64,000 nt of DNA from Terriglobia bacterium (GCA_023512135.1 JAIMAG010000004.1:124001-188000); one strand, 5' to 3'; numbered from the stretch's first letter, positions 18,396-28,361 are shown. Numbers and translations are program-made. Notes: generated by a model not told the origin, from the letters alone.

Positions 18396-19388
18396 ATGTT
18401 TCCTGCGCAGTTGCGAATTCGCAATGTCGTGATCAGCCCGGCCACCGTGCTGGCGCCGATGGCCGGCATCACCGACACCGTGTTCCGACGCATCATCCGC
18501 GGCCTGGGCGGGTGCGGGCTGATCATGACCGAGTTCACCAGCTCGGAGTGTGTCACGCGGCACGTGGCCCGTTCGATGCGCTATCTCTACTTCGAGCCGG
18601 ACGAACATCCCATCACCGCGCAACTGTTCGGCGCCAACCCGGAGGTCATGGCCCGTGCCGCGGCCACGGTCGAAGCGCTGGGTTTTGACCTGGTGGACAT
18701 CAACCTGGGCTGTCCGGCAAAGAAAGTAGTCAAGTGCGGCGGCTCGGGGTTGCTGCGGGACCTGCCGTTACTCGAACGGATTCTGCGAGCGGTGCGGCAG
18801 GCCGTTTCCATTCCGCTGACGATCAAGATTCGCGCCGGCTGGGACGAGCGCTCCATCGTGGCAGTCGAAGTGGCCCAGATGGCCGAAGCGGTGGGTGTAG
18901 AGGCTATCGCCGTCCATCCCCGCACGCGAATGCAGGGGCTGGCTGGACGTGCCGACTGGAACATCATCCGGCAGGTGAAACAGGCGGTGCGCATCCCGGT
19001 GATCGGCAACGGCGACATCCGCGCGCCGGAAGACGCCGCACGCATGGTGGCCCAGACCGGCTGCGATGCTGTCATGATCGGCCGCGCCGCTGCCACCAAT
19101 CCCTGGATCTTCTCCCAGATTCAGCAGTATGTCCGGAGCGGCCAGTATACGGTGCCTGCCGAAGCAGACCGGCATCGGCTGCTCGCGGAGTACTTCCGCC
19201 GGCTGGCCGATTCCCGCATGCCGGACGCGCTCGGCAAAATGAAGCAGTTTGCCTGCTGGTTCACGCACGGCATTCGCCACGGCAGCGCACTGCGCCATGC
19301 TGTGCACCAAGCGCGCAGTCCTGCGGAAGTGCTCGAGCAGGTGGACGCTTTCTTTGCCGGGCGGATGCTGACGCAGCCAGCCGGCTAG
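18396..19388 (+). CDS. dusB: tRNA-dihydrouridine synthase
   Basis: FMN enzyme that reduces uridines in the tRNA D-loop. The N-terminal motif VLAPMAGITDTVFRRIIR and the catalytic-cysteine motif DINLGCPAKKVVKCGGSG are characteristic. TIKIRAGWDERS, AIAVHPRTRMQG and VIGNGDIRAPEDA complete the TIM-barrel FMN site; DAVMIGRAAATNPWIF follows. The 330-residue length and C-terminal helical domain fit the DusB subgroup, but the paralogue assignment is only approximate. The gene stands alone between the BlaI-like gene and the convergent rsmI, with 17 bases between stop codons. Confidence 0.93.
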   Translation: MFPAQLRIRNVVISPATVLAPMAGITDTVFRRIIRGLGGCGLIMTEFTSSECVTRHVARSMRYLYFEPDEHPITAQLFGANPEVMARAAATVEALGFDLVDINLGCPAKKVVKCGGSGLLRDLPLLERILRAVRQAVSIPLTIKIRAGWDERSIVAVEVAQMAEAVGVEAIAVHPRTRMQGLAGRADWNIIRQVKQAVRIPVIGNGDIRAPEDAARMVAQTGCDAVMIGRAAATNPWIFSQIQQYVRSGQYTVPAEADRHRLLAEYFRRLADSRMPDALGKMKQFACWFTHGIRHGSALRHAVHQARSPAEVLEQVDAFFAGRMLTQPAG

Positions 19389-19405
19389 CCGGGGCGGCAG
19401 CGGGC

Positions 19406-20290
19406 TCAGCGCTGCGGGATGCGGTCGAGCAGCAACTGTTTGTAGGCTTCGCGCCTGGAAAGGCCGCGTTCGCGCGCCGCCTGTTTCAGCGCGGTCTTGC
19501 GGTCCAGCCCCTGTTCGCGCATCAATTGCTCGATGCGCTCGGCCAGCGTGCCGGCAGGAGCAGCCGGGCTCCGCGCCTCGGCAGGCGTGTCTGCCGCGGG
19601 ACCGATGAGCAGGGTGATTTCTCCTTTCGGCGGTTTGCTCTCGAGCCGGGTGCGGAGTTCACTCAACCGGCCGCGCAGAAATTCTTCGTGCAGCTTGGTT
19701 ACCTCCCGGGCGAGCACCGCCGGCCGGTCACCCAGCAGTTCCAGCGCATCGGCTACGGTTTCCCGGATGCGGTGCGGAGCCTCGAAGAGAACCAGGGTGC
19801 GGAGCTCGCCCGCGAGCTGTTGCAGCCGCCGCCGGCGCTCTCCGGCGCGCGCAGGCAGGAAACCGACGAAGACGAACTCGTCCACCGGCAGGCCAGAAGC
19901 CACCAGCGCCGCCACCACAGCCGAAGGGCCCGGCACGGGCACAACCGGGATGCCATGACGGACGCAGAGCGCGACCAGACGGTGGCCCGGATCGCTGAGC
20001 ACGGGCATGCCGGCATCGCTGACCAGGGCGACGCGCGCTCCCCGCTCGAGTTCCATCACCAGTTCCGGAGCACGGAGCATTTCGTTGTGCTCGTGGTAGC
20101 TGACCAGGCGCTTGCGCAGGCCGTAGTGGCGGAGCAGTTTCTGGGTCTGCCGGGTGTCTTCGCAGGCAATGAGATCGGCTTCCCGCAGCACGCGCAGTGC
20201 GCGCAGGGTGATGTCCTCCAGATTGCCGATGGGTGTGGCCACCAGGTAGAGGCAGCCGCAGCGGCCGGACGGCTGTGCTGAGCGGGGCAT
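19406..20290 (-). CDS. rsmI: 16S rRNA (cytidine1402-2'-O)-methyltransferase
   Basis: Methylates the ribose of C1402 in the ribosomal P site. The tetrapyrrole-methylase-like fold is recognisable from YLVATPIGNLEDITLRALR, ACEDTRQTQKLL, VALVSDAGMPVLSDPG, VVPVPGPSAVVAALVASGLP and GEITLLIGPA. The C-terminal ~50 residues (ERIEQLMREQGLDRKTALKQ and beyond) form the small helical extension of RsmI. The ATG at 20290 is used; a GTG eight codons upstream is possible. The gene diverges from the FmdB-like gene. Confidence 0.95.
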   Translation of the reverse strand: MPRSAQPSGRCGCLYLVATPIGNLEDITLRALRVLREADLIACEDTRQTQKLLRHYGLRKRLVSYHEHNEMLRAPELVMELERGARVALVSDAGMPVLSDPGHRLVALCVRHGIPVVPVPGPSAVVAALVASGLPVDEFVFVGFLPARAGERRRRLQQLAGELRTLVLFEAPHRIRETVADALELLGDRPAVLAREVTKLHEEFLRGRLSELRTRLESKPPKGEITLLIGPAADTPAEARSPAAPAGTLAERIEQLMREQGLDRKTALKQAARERGLSRREAYKQLLLDRIPQR

Positions 20291-20362
20291 GGCCGACCGG
20301 TGCCAGTCTAGCACACGGCGGCCGTGCTAAAATGGCGTGCGTTTCTTTTCGAGGAAGGAGCT

Positions 20363-20635
20363 ATGCCCCTGTACGAATACGTCTGCATCAAGTGCAAGCG
20401 CCCGTTCGAACGCATCGAGCCCGTGCATGCCAAGCCGGTGAAGAAATGTCCGCTGTGCGGTGGCCGCGCGGAACGGACCCTGGCGCCACCCGCCATCCAG
20501 TTCAAGGGCACCGGCTGGTACATCACCGACTACGCCCGCAAGGGCGCCGCCGAATCCAAAGCAGAGAAGGATTCCGGCGGCAAAGAAAAAGAAGCCACCG
20601 CGCCCGCCAGAGAATCGTCCAGAAAGTCGAAATAG
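20363..20635 (+). CDS. FmdB-family zinc-ribbon protein
   Basis: A 90-residue protein whose first 45 residues form the FmdB zinc ribbon: [18 protein letters not shown] with the first Cys pair and [14 protein letters not shown] with the second. The remainder is a short motif ([11 protein letters not shown]) followed by a lysine- and serine-rich tail, as in many bacterial FmdB homologues. Function is not established for the family beyond a proposed regulatory role. The start is fixed by a strong GAGGAAGGAG ribosome-binding site. The ZIP transporter follows 31 bases downstream. Confidence 0.92.
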   Translation: MPLYEYVCIKCKRPFERIEPVHAKPVKKCPLCGGRAERTLAPPAIQFKGTGWYITDYARKGAAESKAEKDSGGKEKEATAPARESSRKSK

Positions 20636-20666
20636 TTTTTCTGCGCCGCACGATAAGGTTGGCTGC

Positions 20667-21497
20667 ATGCTGTCCGAAGTGGGGATGCGCGAGTGGTTTC
20701 TGGCCGCCGGCCCGGTCACGCAGGCATTTGTCGCGACGTTGTTCACCTGGGGGGTGACGGCGCTCGGTGCGGCAGTCGTGTTTTTTGCCCGCGACGTCAG
20801 CCAGAAGCTACTCGACACACTGCTCGGCTTTGCCAGTGGCGTCATGCTGGCCGCCAGCTACTGGTCGTTGCTGGCTCCTTCCATCGAACTGTCCGCTGCC
20901 CATGGCCTGCCCCCGTGGCTGCCTCCCGCGGTTGGGTTTGTGCTGGGAGCGGTGGCACTGCGTCTGGCCGACCGCGTGTTGCCGCACCTGCACGTGGGCT
21001 TTCCTCGCGCGGAAGCTGAAGGAGTGAAAACGGCGCTGCCGAGCCGTACGCTGCTCGTGCTGGCCATTACGCTGCACAACATTCCCGAAGGCCTGGCGGT
21101 GGGAGTGGCCTTCGGCGGTGTGGCGGGAGGAATGGAGGCGGCCAAGCTGAGCGGTGCGGTGGCGCTGGCCATCGGCATCGGCCTGCAAAATTTCCCGGAA
21201 GGACTGGCGGTGGCCGCGCCGCTGCGTCGCGATGGGATGTCGCGCCGCCGCAGCTTCTGGTACGGGCAGATGTCGGCGCTGGTGGAGCCCGCCGCAGCCG
21301 TTCTCGGAGCCGCAGCCGTGCTCTCGGCACAGCAGATCCTGCCCTATGCGCTGGCCTTCGCGGCAGGTGCCATGATCTTTGTCGTAGTCGAGGAAACCAT
21401 CCCGGAAGCGGTCCGCAGTGGCAATACCGATTGGGCTACCAGCGGAACCATCCTCGGCTTCGTTGTGATGATGATTCTCGACGTGGCGCTTGGATAG
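20667..21497 (+). CDS. ZIP-family divalent metal transporter
   Basis: An inner-membrane importer of Zn2+ or other divalent metals, 276 residues, with about eight transmembrane segments. The metal-site helices are visible as [19 protein letters not shown] and [19 protein letters not shown], plus VEETIPEA near the C-terminus. The cytoplasmic loop between helices 3 and 4 ([14 protein letters not shown]) is short and not His-rich. Substrate specificity cannot be told. It follows the FmdB-like gene on the same strand and converges with galU, with 15 bases between stop codons. Confidence 0.93.
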   Translation: MLSEVGMREWFLAAGPVTQAFVATLFTWGVTALGAAVVFFARDVSQKLLDTLLGFASGVMLAASYWSLLAPSIELSAAHGLPPWLPPAVGFVLGAVALRLADRVLPHLHVGFPRAEAEGVKTALPSRTLLVLAITLHNIPEGLAVGVAFGGVAGGMEAAKLSGAVALAIGIGLQNFPEGLAVAAPLRRDGMSRRRSFWYGQMSALVEPAAAVLGAAAVLSAQQILPYALAFAAGAMIFVVVEETIPEAVRSGNTDWATSGTILGFVVMMILDVALG

Positions 21498-21512
21498 CTG
21501 CGGCTGCAGCCC

Positions 21513-22406
21513 TTACAGCTTCAGCGAGCGCAGATAGTCCCGGAAGGCTTCCCCGAACTCGGGATTTTTCAGACCGAACTCGACGGTGGCTTTCAGAAAG
21601 CCGAGCTTATCGCCGGCGTCGTAGGTGGTGCCTTCCACGACCAGTGCGTACAGACCCTTTTCCTGTGCCAGCAGCACCAGTGCGTCGGTAAGCTGAATTT
21701 CCCCGAGCGCGCCGCGGCCGGTGCGTTCGATGCAGTCGAAGATTTCCGGGGGCAGCACGTAGCGGCCGGTGACGCCGAGCGTCGAAGGCGCTTGTTCCGG
21801 TGCCGGTTTTTCCACCAGCGTGCGAATCCGCAACAGCCGTTCGCCCCAGCGGGAATTTTTCTCGGCCACGGCGTCTACGATGCCGTACAGGCGCGTCTGC
21901 TCGCGGGGCACCTCTTGCACCGCGATCACCCCCGCGCCCGTGGCCTCGAACACTTCCGCCAGTTGCCGCGTGGCGGGCACTGCACCGTCGATGATCACGT
22001 CGCCGAGCAGTACCGCGAACGGCTCGTCGCCGACCAGCTCGCGCGCGCAGAGCACGGCATGGCCCAGCCCGAGCGGCTCTTTCTGCCGCGTGTAGCTGAA
22101 CTGGATCATGTTGCTGATCCGGCGGACCTGTTCGGCCAGCTCCCGCTTGCCTTTTTCTTCCAGGAAGCGCTCCAGCTCCGGCGCGGCATCGAAGTGATCC
22201 TCGATCGCATTTTTGCCGCGGCCGGTGACGATGATGATGTTTTCGATGCCGCTGGCCAGGCATTCTTCGACGGCGTACTGAATCAACGGCTTGTCCACGA
22301 CGGGCAGCATCTCCTTGGGCTGCGCTTTCGTGGCGGGCAGAAAACGCGTGCCGAGTCCGGCAGCGGGCAGCACGGCTTTGCGAACGCGCGTGCGCAGGTC
22401 GGTCAT
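21513..22406 (-). CDS. galU: UTP-glucose-1-phosphate uridylyltransferase
   Basis: Makes UDP-glucose for cell-surface polysaccharides and storage sugars. The nucleotide-binding motif LPAAGLGTRFLPATKAQPKE (residues ~14-33) is diagnostic. MLPVVDKPLIQYAVEECLAS, PLGLGHAVLCARELVGDEPF and ALLVEKPAPEQA-like segments follow. At 297 residues the length is typical. The gene has a plausible promoter within the end of the upstream eIF-2B-like gene. Confidence 0.96.
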   Translation of the reverse strand: MTDLRTRVRKAVLPAAGLGTRFLPATKAQPKEMLPVVDKPLIQYAVEECLASGIENIIIVTGRGKNAIEDHFDAAPELERFLEEKGKRELAEQVRRISNMIQFSYTRQKEPLGLGHAVLCARELVGDEPFAVLLGDVIIDGAVPATRQLAEVFEATGAGVIAVQEVPREQTRLYGIVDAVAEKNSRWGERLLRIRTLVEKPAPEQAPSTLGVTGRYVLPPEIFDCIERTGRGALGEIQLTDALVLLAQEKGLYALVVEGTTYDAGDKLGFLKATVEFGLKNPEFGEAFRDYLRSLKL

Positions 22407-22451
22407 GGCTGCAGAGGCTCGCCTTTCATCGCAGAACGGCAGTGCGGCGAA

Positions 22452-22480
22452 ACCTTACGTGGCCCCGGCAGGATTGTCAA
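22452..22480 (-). promoter_or_regulatory. Candidate sigma70 promoter of galU
   Basis: On the minus strand a perfect TTGACA (22475-22480) is followed after 17 bases by TAAGGT (22452-22457). The -35 overlaps the stop codon of the upstream eIF-2B-like gene. The -10 is weak (3/6). Predicted leader about 40 bases. Confidence 0.5.
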
Positions 22481-23382
22481 TGCAGAAGCCGATGCAGGCC
22501 GGGCGCGATGCGCAGCCGGGCGAGCACGCGGTGGATTTGGCGCGCATCCAGCCAGCCGCGCTCGCAGAGTACGCGAAGATTCGCGCGGTAGGCGCACGGC
22601 GCAAAATATGGATTCCACAACCGGACCCCGCGCGGTGGACGGCGCCAGAGTTCGGCAGCCGGTACGGGTGGCGTGGGCGGCCGGCGTCGGGGATGGAAGG
22701 CGTCGTCAGGCCAGAATTTGGTCGTATCGGCGAGCACCCAGACCGGCTTGGCAGCGGCCGCCATGCGTTCGACCAGCGCGCCGGTGCCGATTTTGTTGTG
22801 GAAGCCGTTCCGTTCCACGGCGTCGGCGCCGAGAACGAGCAGGTCGGCGGCGGGGGCCACTTCGAGCAGTGCAGCGTCGCTCATCAGCACGACATTTCCG
22901 CCGCCTTCGGCCAGCTCGCGCGCGAGGCGCCGACCCTCCAGCCCCGGACGCGCTTCCGAGCACCACACCACACCGATGTGCCGGCGCGCCTTCGACAGCG
23001 CGCCCGCCACCGTGGAGCTGTAGGAGTACGTGGCCACAATCGGAGGATGCAGGGTGCGCAGCCGGGTGGCGAAGCGTCGCGCAATTCGGGTCGGTGCGGC
23101 ACGCAGCAACTGGCGGAAGCGGGCCACCACGATCGGCAGACGGTGCAGGGAACCGGTTTCGGCAACCAGAGCGACTTCGTTGGCCAGGCGCAACAGCGGC
23201 GCCATCGTGGGCTGTGCGGTGGCCAGCCGGCGAGCGACCGCCTGCAGCTCCTCTGCAGCGGGACGGCGCGGACGGCGCAGCCAGACCAGCAGGGCATCCG
23301 CTGCACGCCGGGCCAGCTCGGCGGCACCGGACTGCCGGTCGCGCGCCACCGCCGCCAGCGCGCGCTCGAGCTGTGCATCCAC
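22477..23382 (-). CDS. eIF-2B alpha/beta/delta-related protein (sugar-phosphate isomerase-like fold)
   Basis: A 301-residue protein of the family that includes eukaryotic eIF2B regulatory subunits, MtnA and archaeal ribose-1,5-bisphosphate isomerase. The N-terminal ~100 residues are helical. The Rossmann-like C-terminal half holds IVATYSYSSTVAGALSKA, VVWCSEARPGLEGRRLA and the signature LVLGADAVERNGFHNKIGTG (Asp plus Asn/Lys). A short insertion rich in Arg and Pro (PRRRPPTPPVPAAELW) lies near residue 232. Bacterial members are rarely characterised, so substrate is unknown. The start is GTG at 23382, only 31 bases from the divergent tsaD start, so promoters of both must lie in or near coding sequence. 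Confidence 0.8.
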   Translation of the reverse strand: MDAQLERALAAVARDRQSGAAELARRAADALLVWLRRPRRPAAEELQAVARRLATAQPTMAPLLRLANEVALVAETGSLHRLPIVVARFRQLLRAAPTRIARRFATRLRTLHPPIVATYSYSSTVAGALSKARRHIGVVWCSEARPGLEGRRLARELAEGGGNVVLMSDAALLEVAPAADLLVLGADAVERNGFHNKIGTGALVERMAAAAKPVWVLADTTKFWPDDAFHPRRRPPTPPVPAAELWRRPPRGVRLWNPYFAPCAYRANLRVLCERGWLDARQIHRVLARLRIAPGLHRLLH

Positions 23383-23413
23383 GCGCGTATGCTAACATAG
23401 ACGGGGGCGCGCA

Positions 23414-24544
23414 ATGGCCGTACGCATTCTGGGCATCGAAAGCTCGTGCGATGAAACCGCGGCCGCGGTGGTGGCCGACGGCCGCGAAATTCTCTCTTCG
23501 ATCGTGGCGTCGCAGTTTGACATCCACCGCAAATACGGCGGAGTGGTGCCCGAACTGGCTTCCCGCGAGCACCTGCGACGAATTGTGCCGGTGGTCCGGG
23601 AGGCACTGGAGCAGGCCGGGCTCGAGCTGCGCGATGTGGATGCCATCGGCGTCACGCGCGGCCCGGGCCTGATTGGCTCGCTGCTGGTGGGGGTCACGTA
23701 CGGCAAGGTGCTGGCGATGTCGCTCGGCAAGCCGCTGGTGGCCGTGAATCACCTGGAAGGGCACGTCTATGCCGTGTTGCTCGAAGCGCACCGGCAGAAT
23801 CGGCACCCGGAGTTTCCGGCGATGTGCCTGATTGTTTCCGGCGGGCACACGCTGCTCTACGAAGTTCGCGCCGAACCATTCCGCGCACTGAACGGCGCGG
23901 CAGAGACCGTGCGGCTCCACTATGCACGCATCGGTGCCACCCGCGACGACGCCGCCGGCGAAGCCTACGACAAAGTCGCCAAGCTGCTCGCGCTGGGCTA
24001 TCCCGGCGGGCCGGTCATGGACCAGCTTGCGGCGCACGGGGACCCGGAAGCTGTGCGCTTCACCCCGCCGGTGACGCGCGGCAATCCCTATGACTTCAGC
24101 TTCAGCGGAATCAAGACGGCCGTGCTGCGCTGGCTCGAACAGCACCCGGAACTGAAGCCAGAAATCGCCCGCCGCGAACAGGCGCTCCGGGACGGCTTGC
24201 GCAAAGCTGACGAACTCCGTCCGCTTTGCAGCCAGGCCGTGCTCGACCTGGTGGCCAGTTTTCAGCGCAGCGTCGTGGACGACTTGGTCAATCGCACGCT
24301 GGCTGCCGCCGAACAATATGCGGCGCGCTCGGTGCTGGTTTCAGGCGGAGTGGCCGCCAACAGCGAGCTCCGGCGCACGTTCGAACGCGAAGCAGCGATG
24401 CGCGGGCTGGAGGTTTTCTTCCCCAGCCGGCACCTTTCCACCGACAACGCCGCGATGATTGCCGCTGCGGCGTATCCGCGTCTGCTTTCGGGTGACCTGG
24501 CCACGGCCGAGCTGAACGGCGAAGCCGTCCTGCCCCTGGCCTGA
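23414..24544 (+). CDS. tsaD: tRNA N6-threonylcarbamoyladenosine transferase subunit TsaD
   Basis: Catalytic subunit of the t6A37 tRNA modification complex, working with TsaB and TsaE. The N-terminal motif ILGIESSCDETAAAVV and the metal-binding NHLEGHVYAVLLEA (HxxxH) are canonical. LIVSGGHTLLYEV, GEAYDKVAKLL, FSFSGIKTAVLRW and VLVSGGVAANSELRR complete the ASKHA fold. The 376-residue length is slightly above average because of a ~20-residue insertion around the phrase ALNGAAETVRLHYARIG, just before GATRDDAAGEA. The partner tsaB lies in this window about 4.6 kb downstream. Confidence 0.96.
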   Translation: MAVRILGIESSCDETAAAVVADGREILSSIVASQFDIHRKYGGVVPELASREHLRRIVPVVREALEQAGLELRDVDAIGVTRGPGLIGSLLVGVTYGKVLAMSLGKPLVAVNHLEGHVYAVLLEAHRQNRHPEFPAMCLIVSGGHTLLYEVRAEPFRALNGAAETVRLHYARIGATRDDAAGEAYDKVAKLLALGYPGGPVMDQLAAHGDPEAVRFTPPVTRGNPYDFSFSGIKTAVLRWLEQHPELKPEIARREQALRDGLRKADELRPLCSQAVLDLVASFQRSVVDDLVNRTLAAAEQYAARSVLVSGGVAANSELRRTFEREAAMRGLEVFFPSRHLSTDNAAMIAAAAYPRLLSGDLATAELNGEAVLPLA

Positions 24545-24620
24545 ACTCCCTGCAGACCTCGCGGGTGCAGATGGGTTGACCTGGTTTCTGTCTCACCGCT
24601 CGGCGATTCCTTGGACGGGC

Positions 24621-24649
24621 TAGGCACGGTGCACCCGATTCTGTAGAAT
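24621..24649 (+). promoter_or_regulatory. Candidate promoter of the hydantoinase/oxoprolinase pair
   Basis: TAGGCA (24621-24626), 17 bases, then TAGAAT (24644-24649). The -10 matches 5/6 and the -35 4/6. The predicted leader is about 70 bases. Confidence 0.5.
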
Positions 24650-24724
24650 CGCGCGGCACCGTGTCGCGGTCGTTCGTGTCGCGCCGCGGTGCATTGGCGA
24701 AAAAATCCTGCATCGCACCGACAC

Positions 24725-26710
24725 ATGCGCATCGCCATCGACACGGGCGGGACGTTCACCGATTGCGTCTTCGTGCGCGATGGGCGCCTGGAAATCCTGA
24801 AGGTGCCTTCGACGCCGCGCCGGCCGGCACAGGCCATCGCGGAGGTGTTGCGGCGGCTGGCTGCGGTGCTCGGGGAAGCCTCGTGCGAACTCACCCTGGG
24901 CACAACGGTCGGCACCAACGCACTGCTCGAGCGTCGGGGCGGACGCATCGCGCTGGTCACCACGGCCGGACTGGAAGATGTGCTCGAGATCGGTCGGCAG
25001 GCGCGGCCGCGACTGTACGATTTTCTTGTCGAACGCCCCGCGCCGCTGGTGCCCGCCGCGCGCCGCTTCGGCCTGGCCGAGCGTGTCGGGTGGGACGGTC
25101 GCGTGCTCGAGCGGCCGACAGCAGCGGCGATGGCCCGCGTCGTGCGGGCCGTCGCGCGTGCGCGAGCAGAAGCCGTCGCCGTTTGTTTTCTGTTTTCGTT
25201 CGCCCATCCGGCCCACGAGGCGGCTGTGGCGCGGGCGTTGCGCGCCGCGGGATTTGCCGTTTCGGCCTCGCACGAGATTCTGCCGGAATTCCGGGAGTAC
25301 GAGCGCACGGCTACCACGGTTGTCAATGCCTACTTGCTGCCGGTGATGGGCCGTTATCTGGCGGAAGTCGAGCGCGTCGCCGGCGGCGCGGTGCGCGTGA
25401 TGCAGTCGAACGGCGGCATCCTCAGCGCAAGGCGCGCCGCACGCGAGCCCGTGCGCACGATTCTTTCCGGCCCGGCGGGCGGGGTGCTCGGCGCACAGTA
25501 CGTGGCCGGGCTGGCTGGCTTCGGGGAAGTCATCAGCCTGGATATGGGCGGCACTTCGACCGACGTAGCGCTGGTCAGCCGCGCGCTGCAGACCACCTGC
25601 GAAGCGACCGTGGCGGGCCTGCCGGTGGCGGTACCCATGCTCGACATCCACACCGTGGGTGCCGGGGGCGGCTCGATCGCCCGGTTCGACCGCGGCGGCG
25701 CCCTGCGGGTAGGGCCGGAAAGCGCCGGCGCCGACCCGGGGCCCATCTGTTACGGTCGCGGCGAGCAGCCGACGGTCACCGATGCCCACCTGGTGCTCGG
25801 ACGCATCGCGCCGCAGGGATTTCTCGGTGGAGAGTTCCGTCTGGACGAGCGACGCACCCGGGAATATCTGGCGCGTTTTCTGCGGCGCGCACCGGCAGCG
25901 CTGCGCAACCCGGAGCGGTTTGCGCAGGGCGTGCTCGATGTCGCCAACGCCACGATGGAAAAAGCCATCCGCGTCATCAGCATCGAGCGCGGATACGACC
26001 CGCGCGACTACACCCTAGTGGCCTTCGGTGGCGCCGGTGGACTGCACGCCTGCGAGCTGGCTGAGGCGCTGTCGATGCCCCGCGTGCTCATCCCGAAGTT
26101 TCCGGGAGCGCTTTCGGCACTGGGCATCCTGCGGGCAGACGTCGTGCGGGATTTTTCGCAGACCATCCGCCTGCCGGTGACCTCCCTGCCGGAGACCCGC
26201 GCGGCGCTGCAGCGCGTTTTTGCCGGGCTGGAGCGGCGCGGCCGCGCCGACCTCCGCCGCGAGGGTTTCCCTGCAGCCGCACTGCGCATCGAGCGTCTGC
26301 TGGAGATGCGGTACATCGGTCAGGCTTACGAACTGGCCGTGCCTGCAGGCGGTGATTTCGTGACTGCGTTTCACCGCGCCCATCAGCGTCGCTACGGCTA
26401 CGCCGAACCGGGACGGCCGGTGGAAATCGTCACCGTGCGCCTGCGTGTAGCCGGACGCACGGCCAAACCGGAGCTGCCGCGTTCCCGTCCCGCGGGGCGC
26501 TCGCCGAAGGCCGCTCTGACTGGCGAGCAGCGGACGTACTGCCGGGGGCGTATGATTCCGGCTGCAATTTACGACCGTTCGAAACTCCGCGCCGGCCATC
26601 GCTTCGCCGGACCGGCCATCGTCACCGAGTACAGCGCGACAACCTTCGTGCCACCGGCCTGGCAGGCCCGCGTGGACGAATGGGGAAATCTTCTGCTCGT
26701 GCGCCGATGA
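24725..26710 (+). CDS. hyuA: Hydantoinase/oxoprolinase, ATPase-like subunit A
   Basis: A 661-residue HyuA-type subunit of ATP-dependent amidohydrolases (N-methylhydantoinase, 5-oxoprolinase, acetone carboxylase relatives). The N-terminal phosphate-binding motif RIAIDTGGTFTDCVFVRDG is diagnostic. TLGTTVGTNALLERRGG, LSGPAGGVLGAQYVAGL, ISLDMGGTSTDVALVS and TVGAGGGSIARFDRGGAL follow, and the C-terminal domain has VAFGGAGGLHACELAEAL. The ATG at 24725 is used because the protein motif starts there. hyuB follows after 13 bases. The substrate cannot be inferred from sequence alone. Confidence 0.93.
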   Translation: MRIAIDTGGTFTDCVFVRDGRLEILKVPSTPRRPAQAIAEVLRRLAAVLGEASCELTLGTTVGTNALLERRGGRIALVTTAGLEDVLEIGRQARPRLYDFLVERPAPLVPAARRFGLAERVGWDGRVLERPTAAAMARVVRAVARARAEAVAVCFLFSFAHPAHEAAVARALRAAGFAVSASHEILPEFREYERTATTVVNAYLLPVMGRYLAEVERVAGGAVRVMQSNGGILSARRAAREPVRTILSGPAGGVLGAQYVAGLAGFGEVISLDMGGTSTDVALVSRALQTTCEATVAGLPVAVPMLDIHTVGAGGGSIARFDRGGALRVGPESAGADPGPICYGRGEQPTVTDAHLVLGRIAPQGFLGGEFRLDERRTREYLARFLRRAPAALRNPERFAQGVLDVANATMEKAIRVISIERGYDPRDYTLVAFGGAGGLHACELAEALSMPRVLIPKFPGALSALGILRADVVRDFSQTIRLPVTSLPETRAALQRVFAGLERRGRADLRREGFPAAALRIERLLEMRYIGQAYELAVPAGGDFVTAFHRAHQRRYGYAEPGRPVEIVTVRLRVAGRTAKPELPRSRPAGRSPKAALTGEQRTYCRGRMIPAAIYDRSKLRAGHRFAGPAIVTEYSATTFVPPAWQARVDEWGNLLLVRR

Positions 26711-26723
26711 GCAGGGGGTAAGG

Positions 26724-28304
26724 GTGAGAACACCGGATCCAACACGGCTGGAAATTTTCAAGAACCTGTTCCACTCCGTCGCCGAGGAGATGGGCGCAGC
26801 GCTGCGTCGGGTGGCCTTTTCGCCGAACATCAAAGAGCGGCGCGACTACTCCTGCGCCGTGTTCGACTCCGCCGGCCAGGTGCTCGCCATGGGCGATCAC
26901 ATGCCGGTGCACCTGGGCTCGATGCCGGCTTCGGTGGCGGCGGCGATCCGGGCACTTTCCCTTGCGCCGGGCGATGTGGCGTTGCTGAACGATCCCTACG
27001 CCGGGGGAACGCACCTGCCGGATCTGACCATGGTGATGCCGGTCTATCTGCCGCGGGACCGCAGGCCCGCGTTCTACGTGGCCAATCGCGCGCATCACGC
27101 CGACGTGGGCGGCAGCCAGGCCGGTTCCATGGGACTGGCACGCGAGATCTATCAGGAGGGACTGCGCATCCCCCCGGTGAAAATCTACCAGCGCGGACGG
27201 CTGGTGCGCGACGTGCTGTCCATGATTCTGGGAAATGTGCGCACGCCCGAGGAACGTCGAGGTGACCTGGCGGCTCAGATTGCCGCCTGCCGGATCGGAG
27301 AGCGCCGGCTGCGGGAGATCGTGGCGAAGTACGGGCGGCGGGAGGTGTTCGCCTACGCGCGCCATCTGCTGGAGTATTCAGCGCGGATGATGGCCGGTGT
27401 GCTCCGCACGATTCCAGATGGTACCTACCGCGCCGAAGATTTTCTCGATGACGATGGCATCGAACCCCGTCCGCTGCGCATCGCCGTGACGATTCGCATC
27501 CGGGGCGGCCGCGCCGTGGTGGACTTCACCGGTTCGGCGCCGCAATGTGCCGGCAGTGTGAATGCCGTGCGCGCGATAACCGAGTCGGCGGTGTTTTACG
27601 TTTTCCGCTGCCTGCTCGACGAGCAGGTGCCGGCTACAGCCGGGTTGATGCGTCCGATTCGGGTGGTGGCGCCCGAAGGCAGTATCGTCGCGGCGCGGCC
27701 GCCGGCCGCCGTTGCAGGAGGCAACGTAGAAACTTCCCAGCGCACCGTGGATGTGCTGCTGCGTGCGCTGGCCCGGGCCGTCCCTGCGCGCATCCCGGCG
27801 GCCAGCCAGGGCACGATGAACAACCTGACCCTGGGCGGCAGCGACCCTCGCCGCGGCGGCGCGCCGTTCGCCTACTACGAAACGATTGCTGGGGGCATGG
27901 GCGCGCGGCCGGGCAAAGACGGCATCAGCGGCATCCACACCCACATGACCAATTCGCTCAACTCCCCCATCGAAGTCCTCGAGCACGCCTATCCGGTGCG
28001 TGTGCGACGCTATGTGCTGCGGCGGGGCTCGGGCGGGGCGGGAAGATGGCGCGGCGGCGATGGCCTCGTCCGCGAAATCGAACTGCTGGATGAAACGCAA
28101 GTCGGCCTGCTTTCTGACCGGCGCCGCTTTGGCCCTTATGGATTGGCTGGAGGTCGGCCGGGCAAGCCCGGACGAAACCTGCTCATCGTCGGGGGCCGGC
28201 GTCGGCTGCTGGCCGGCAAATGCGGCTTCTATGCGCCTGTAGGAGCCATCCTCCGCATCGAAACGCCCGGTGGCGGCGGCTGGGGCAAGCCTGTAAAAAA
28301 ATAG
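26724..28304 (+). CDS. hyuB: Hydantoinase/oxoprolinase, subunit B
   Basis: Partner of the preceding gene, 526 residues. Family hallmarks are [50 protein letters not shown] and [17 protein letters not shown] (likely metal ligands His/Asp). [48 protein letters not shown] and the C-terminal [10 protein letters not shown] are also present. HyuB provides the hydrolase half; HyuA activates the amide with ATP. The start is a GTG with a modest purine-rich site before it. The gene is followed by 174 bases of noncoding sequence containing the carD terminator on the other strand. Confidence 0.93.
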   Translation: MRTPDPTRLEIFKNLFHSVAEEMGAALRRVAFSPNIKERRDYSCAVFDSAGQVLAMGDHMPVHLGSMPASVAAAIRALSLAPGDVALLNDPYAGGTHLPDLTMVMPVYLPRDRRPAFYVANRAHHADVGGSQAGSMGLAREIYQEGLRIPPVKIYQRGRLVRDVLSMILGNVRTPEERRGDLAAQIAACRIGERRLREIVAKYGRREVFAYARHLLEYSARMMAGVLRTIPDGTYRAEDFLDDDGIEPRPLRIAVTIRIRGGRAVVDFTGSAPQCAGSVNAVRAITESAVFYVFRCLLDEQVPATAGLMRPIRVVAPEGSIVAARPPAAVAGGNVETSQRTVDVLLRALARAVPARIPAASQGTMNNLTLGGSDPRRGGAPFAYYETIAGGMGARPGKDGISGIHTHMTNSLNSPIEVLEHAYPVRVRRYVLRRGSGGAGRWRGGDGLVREIELLDETQVGLLSDRRRFGPYGLAGGRPGKPGRNLLIVGGRRRLLAGKCGFYAPVGAILRIETPGGGGWGKPVKK

Positions 28305-28361
28305 CATCGGTGGCCGCTAGTCCTGCTGGGTCGGGCTGAAAAGCGCTTTCCGGAAAATGGC

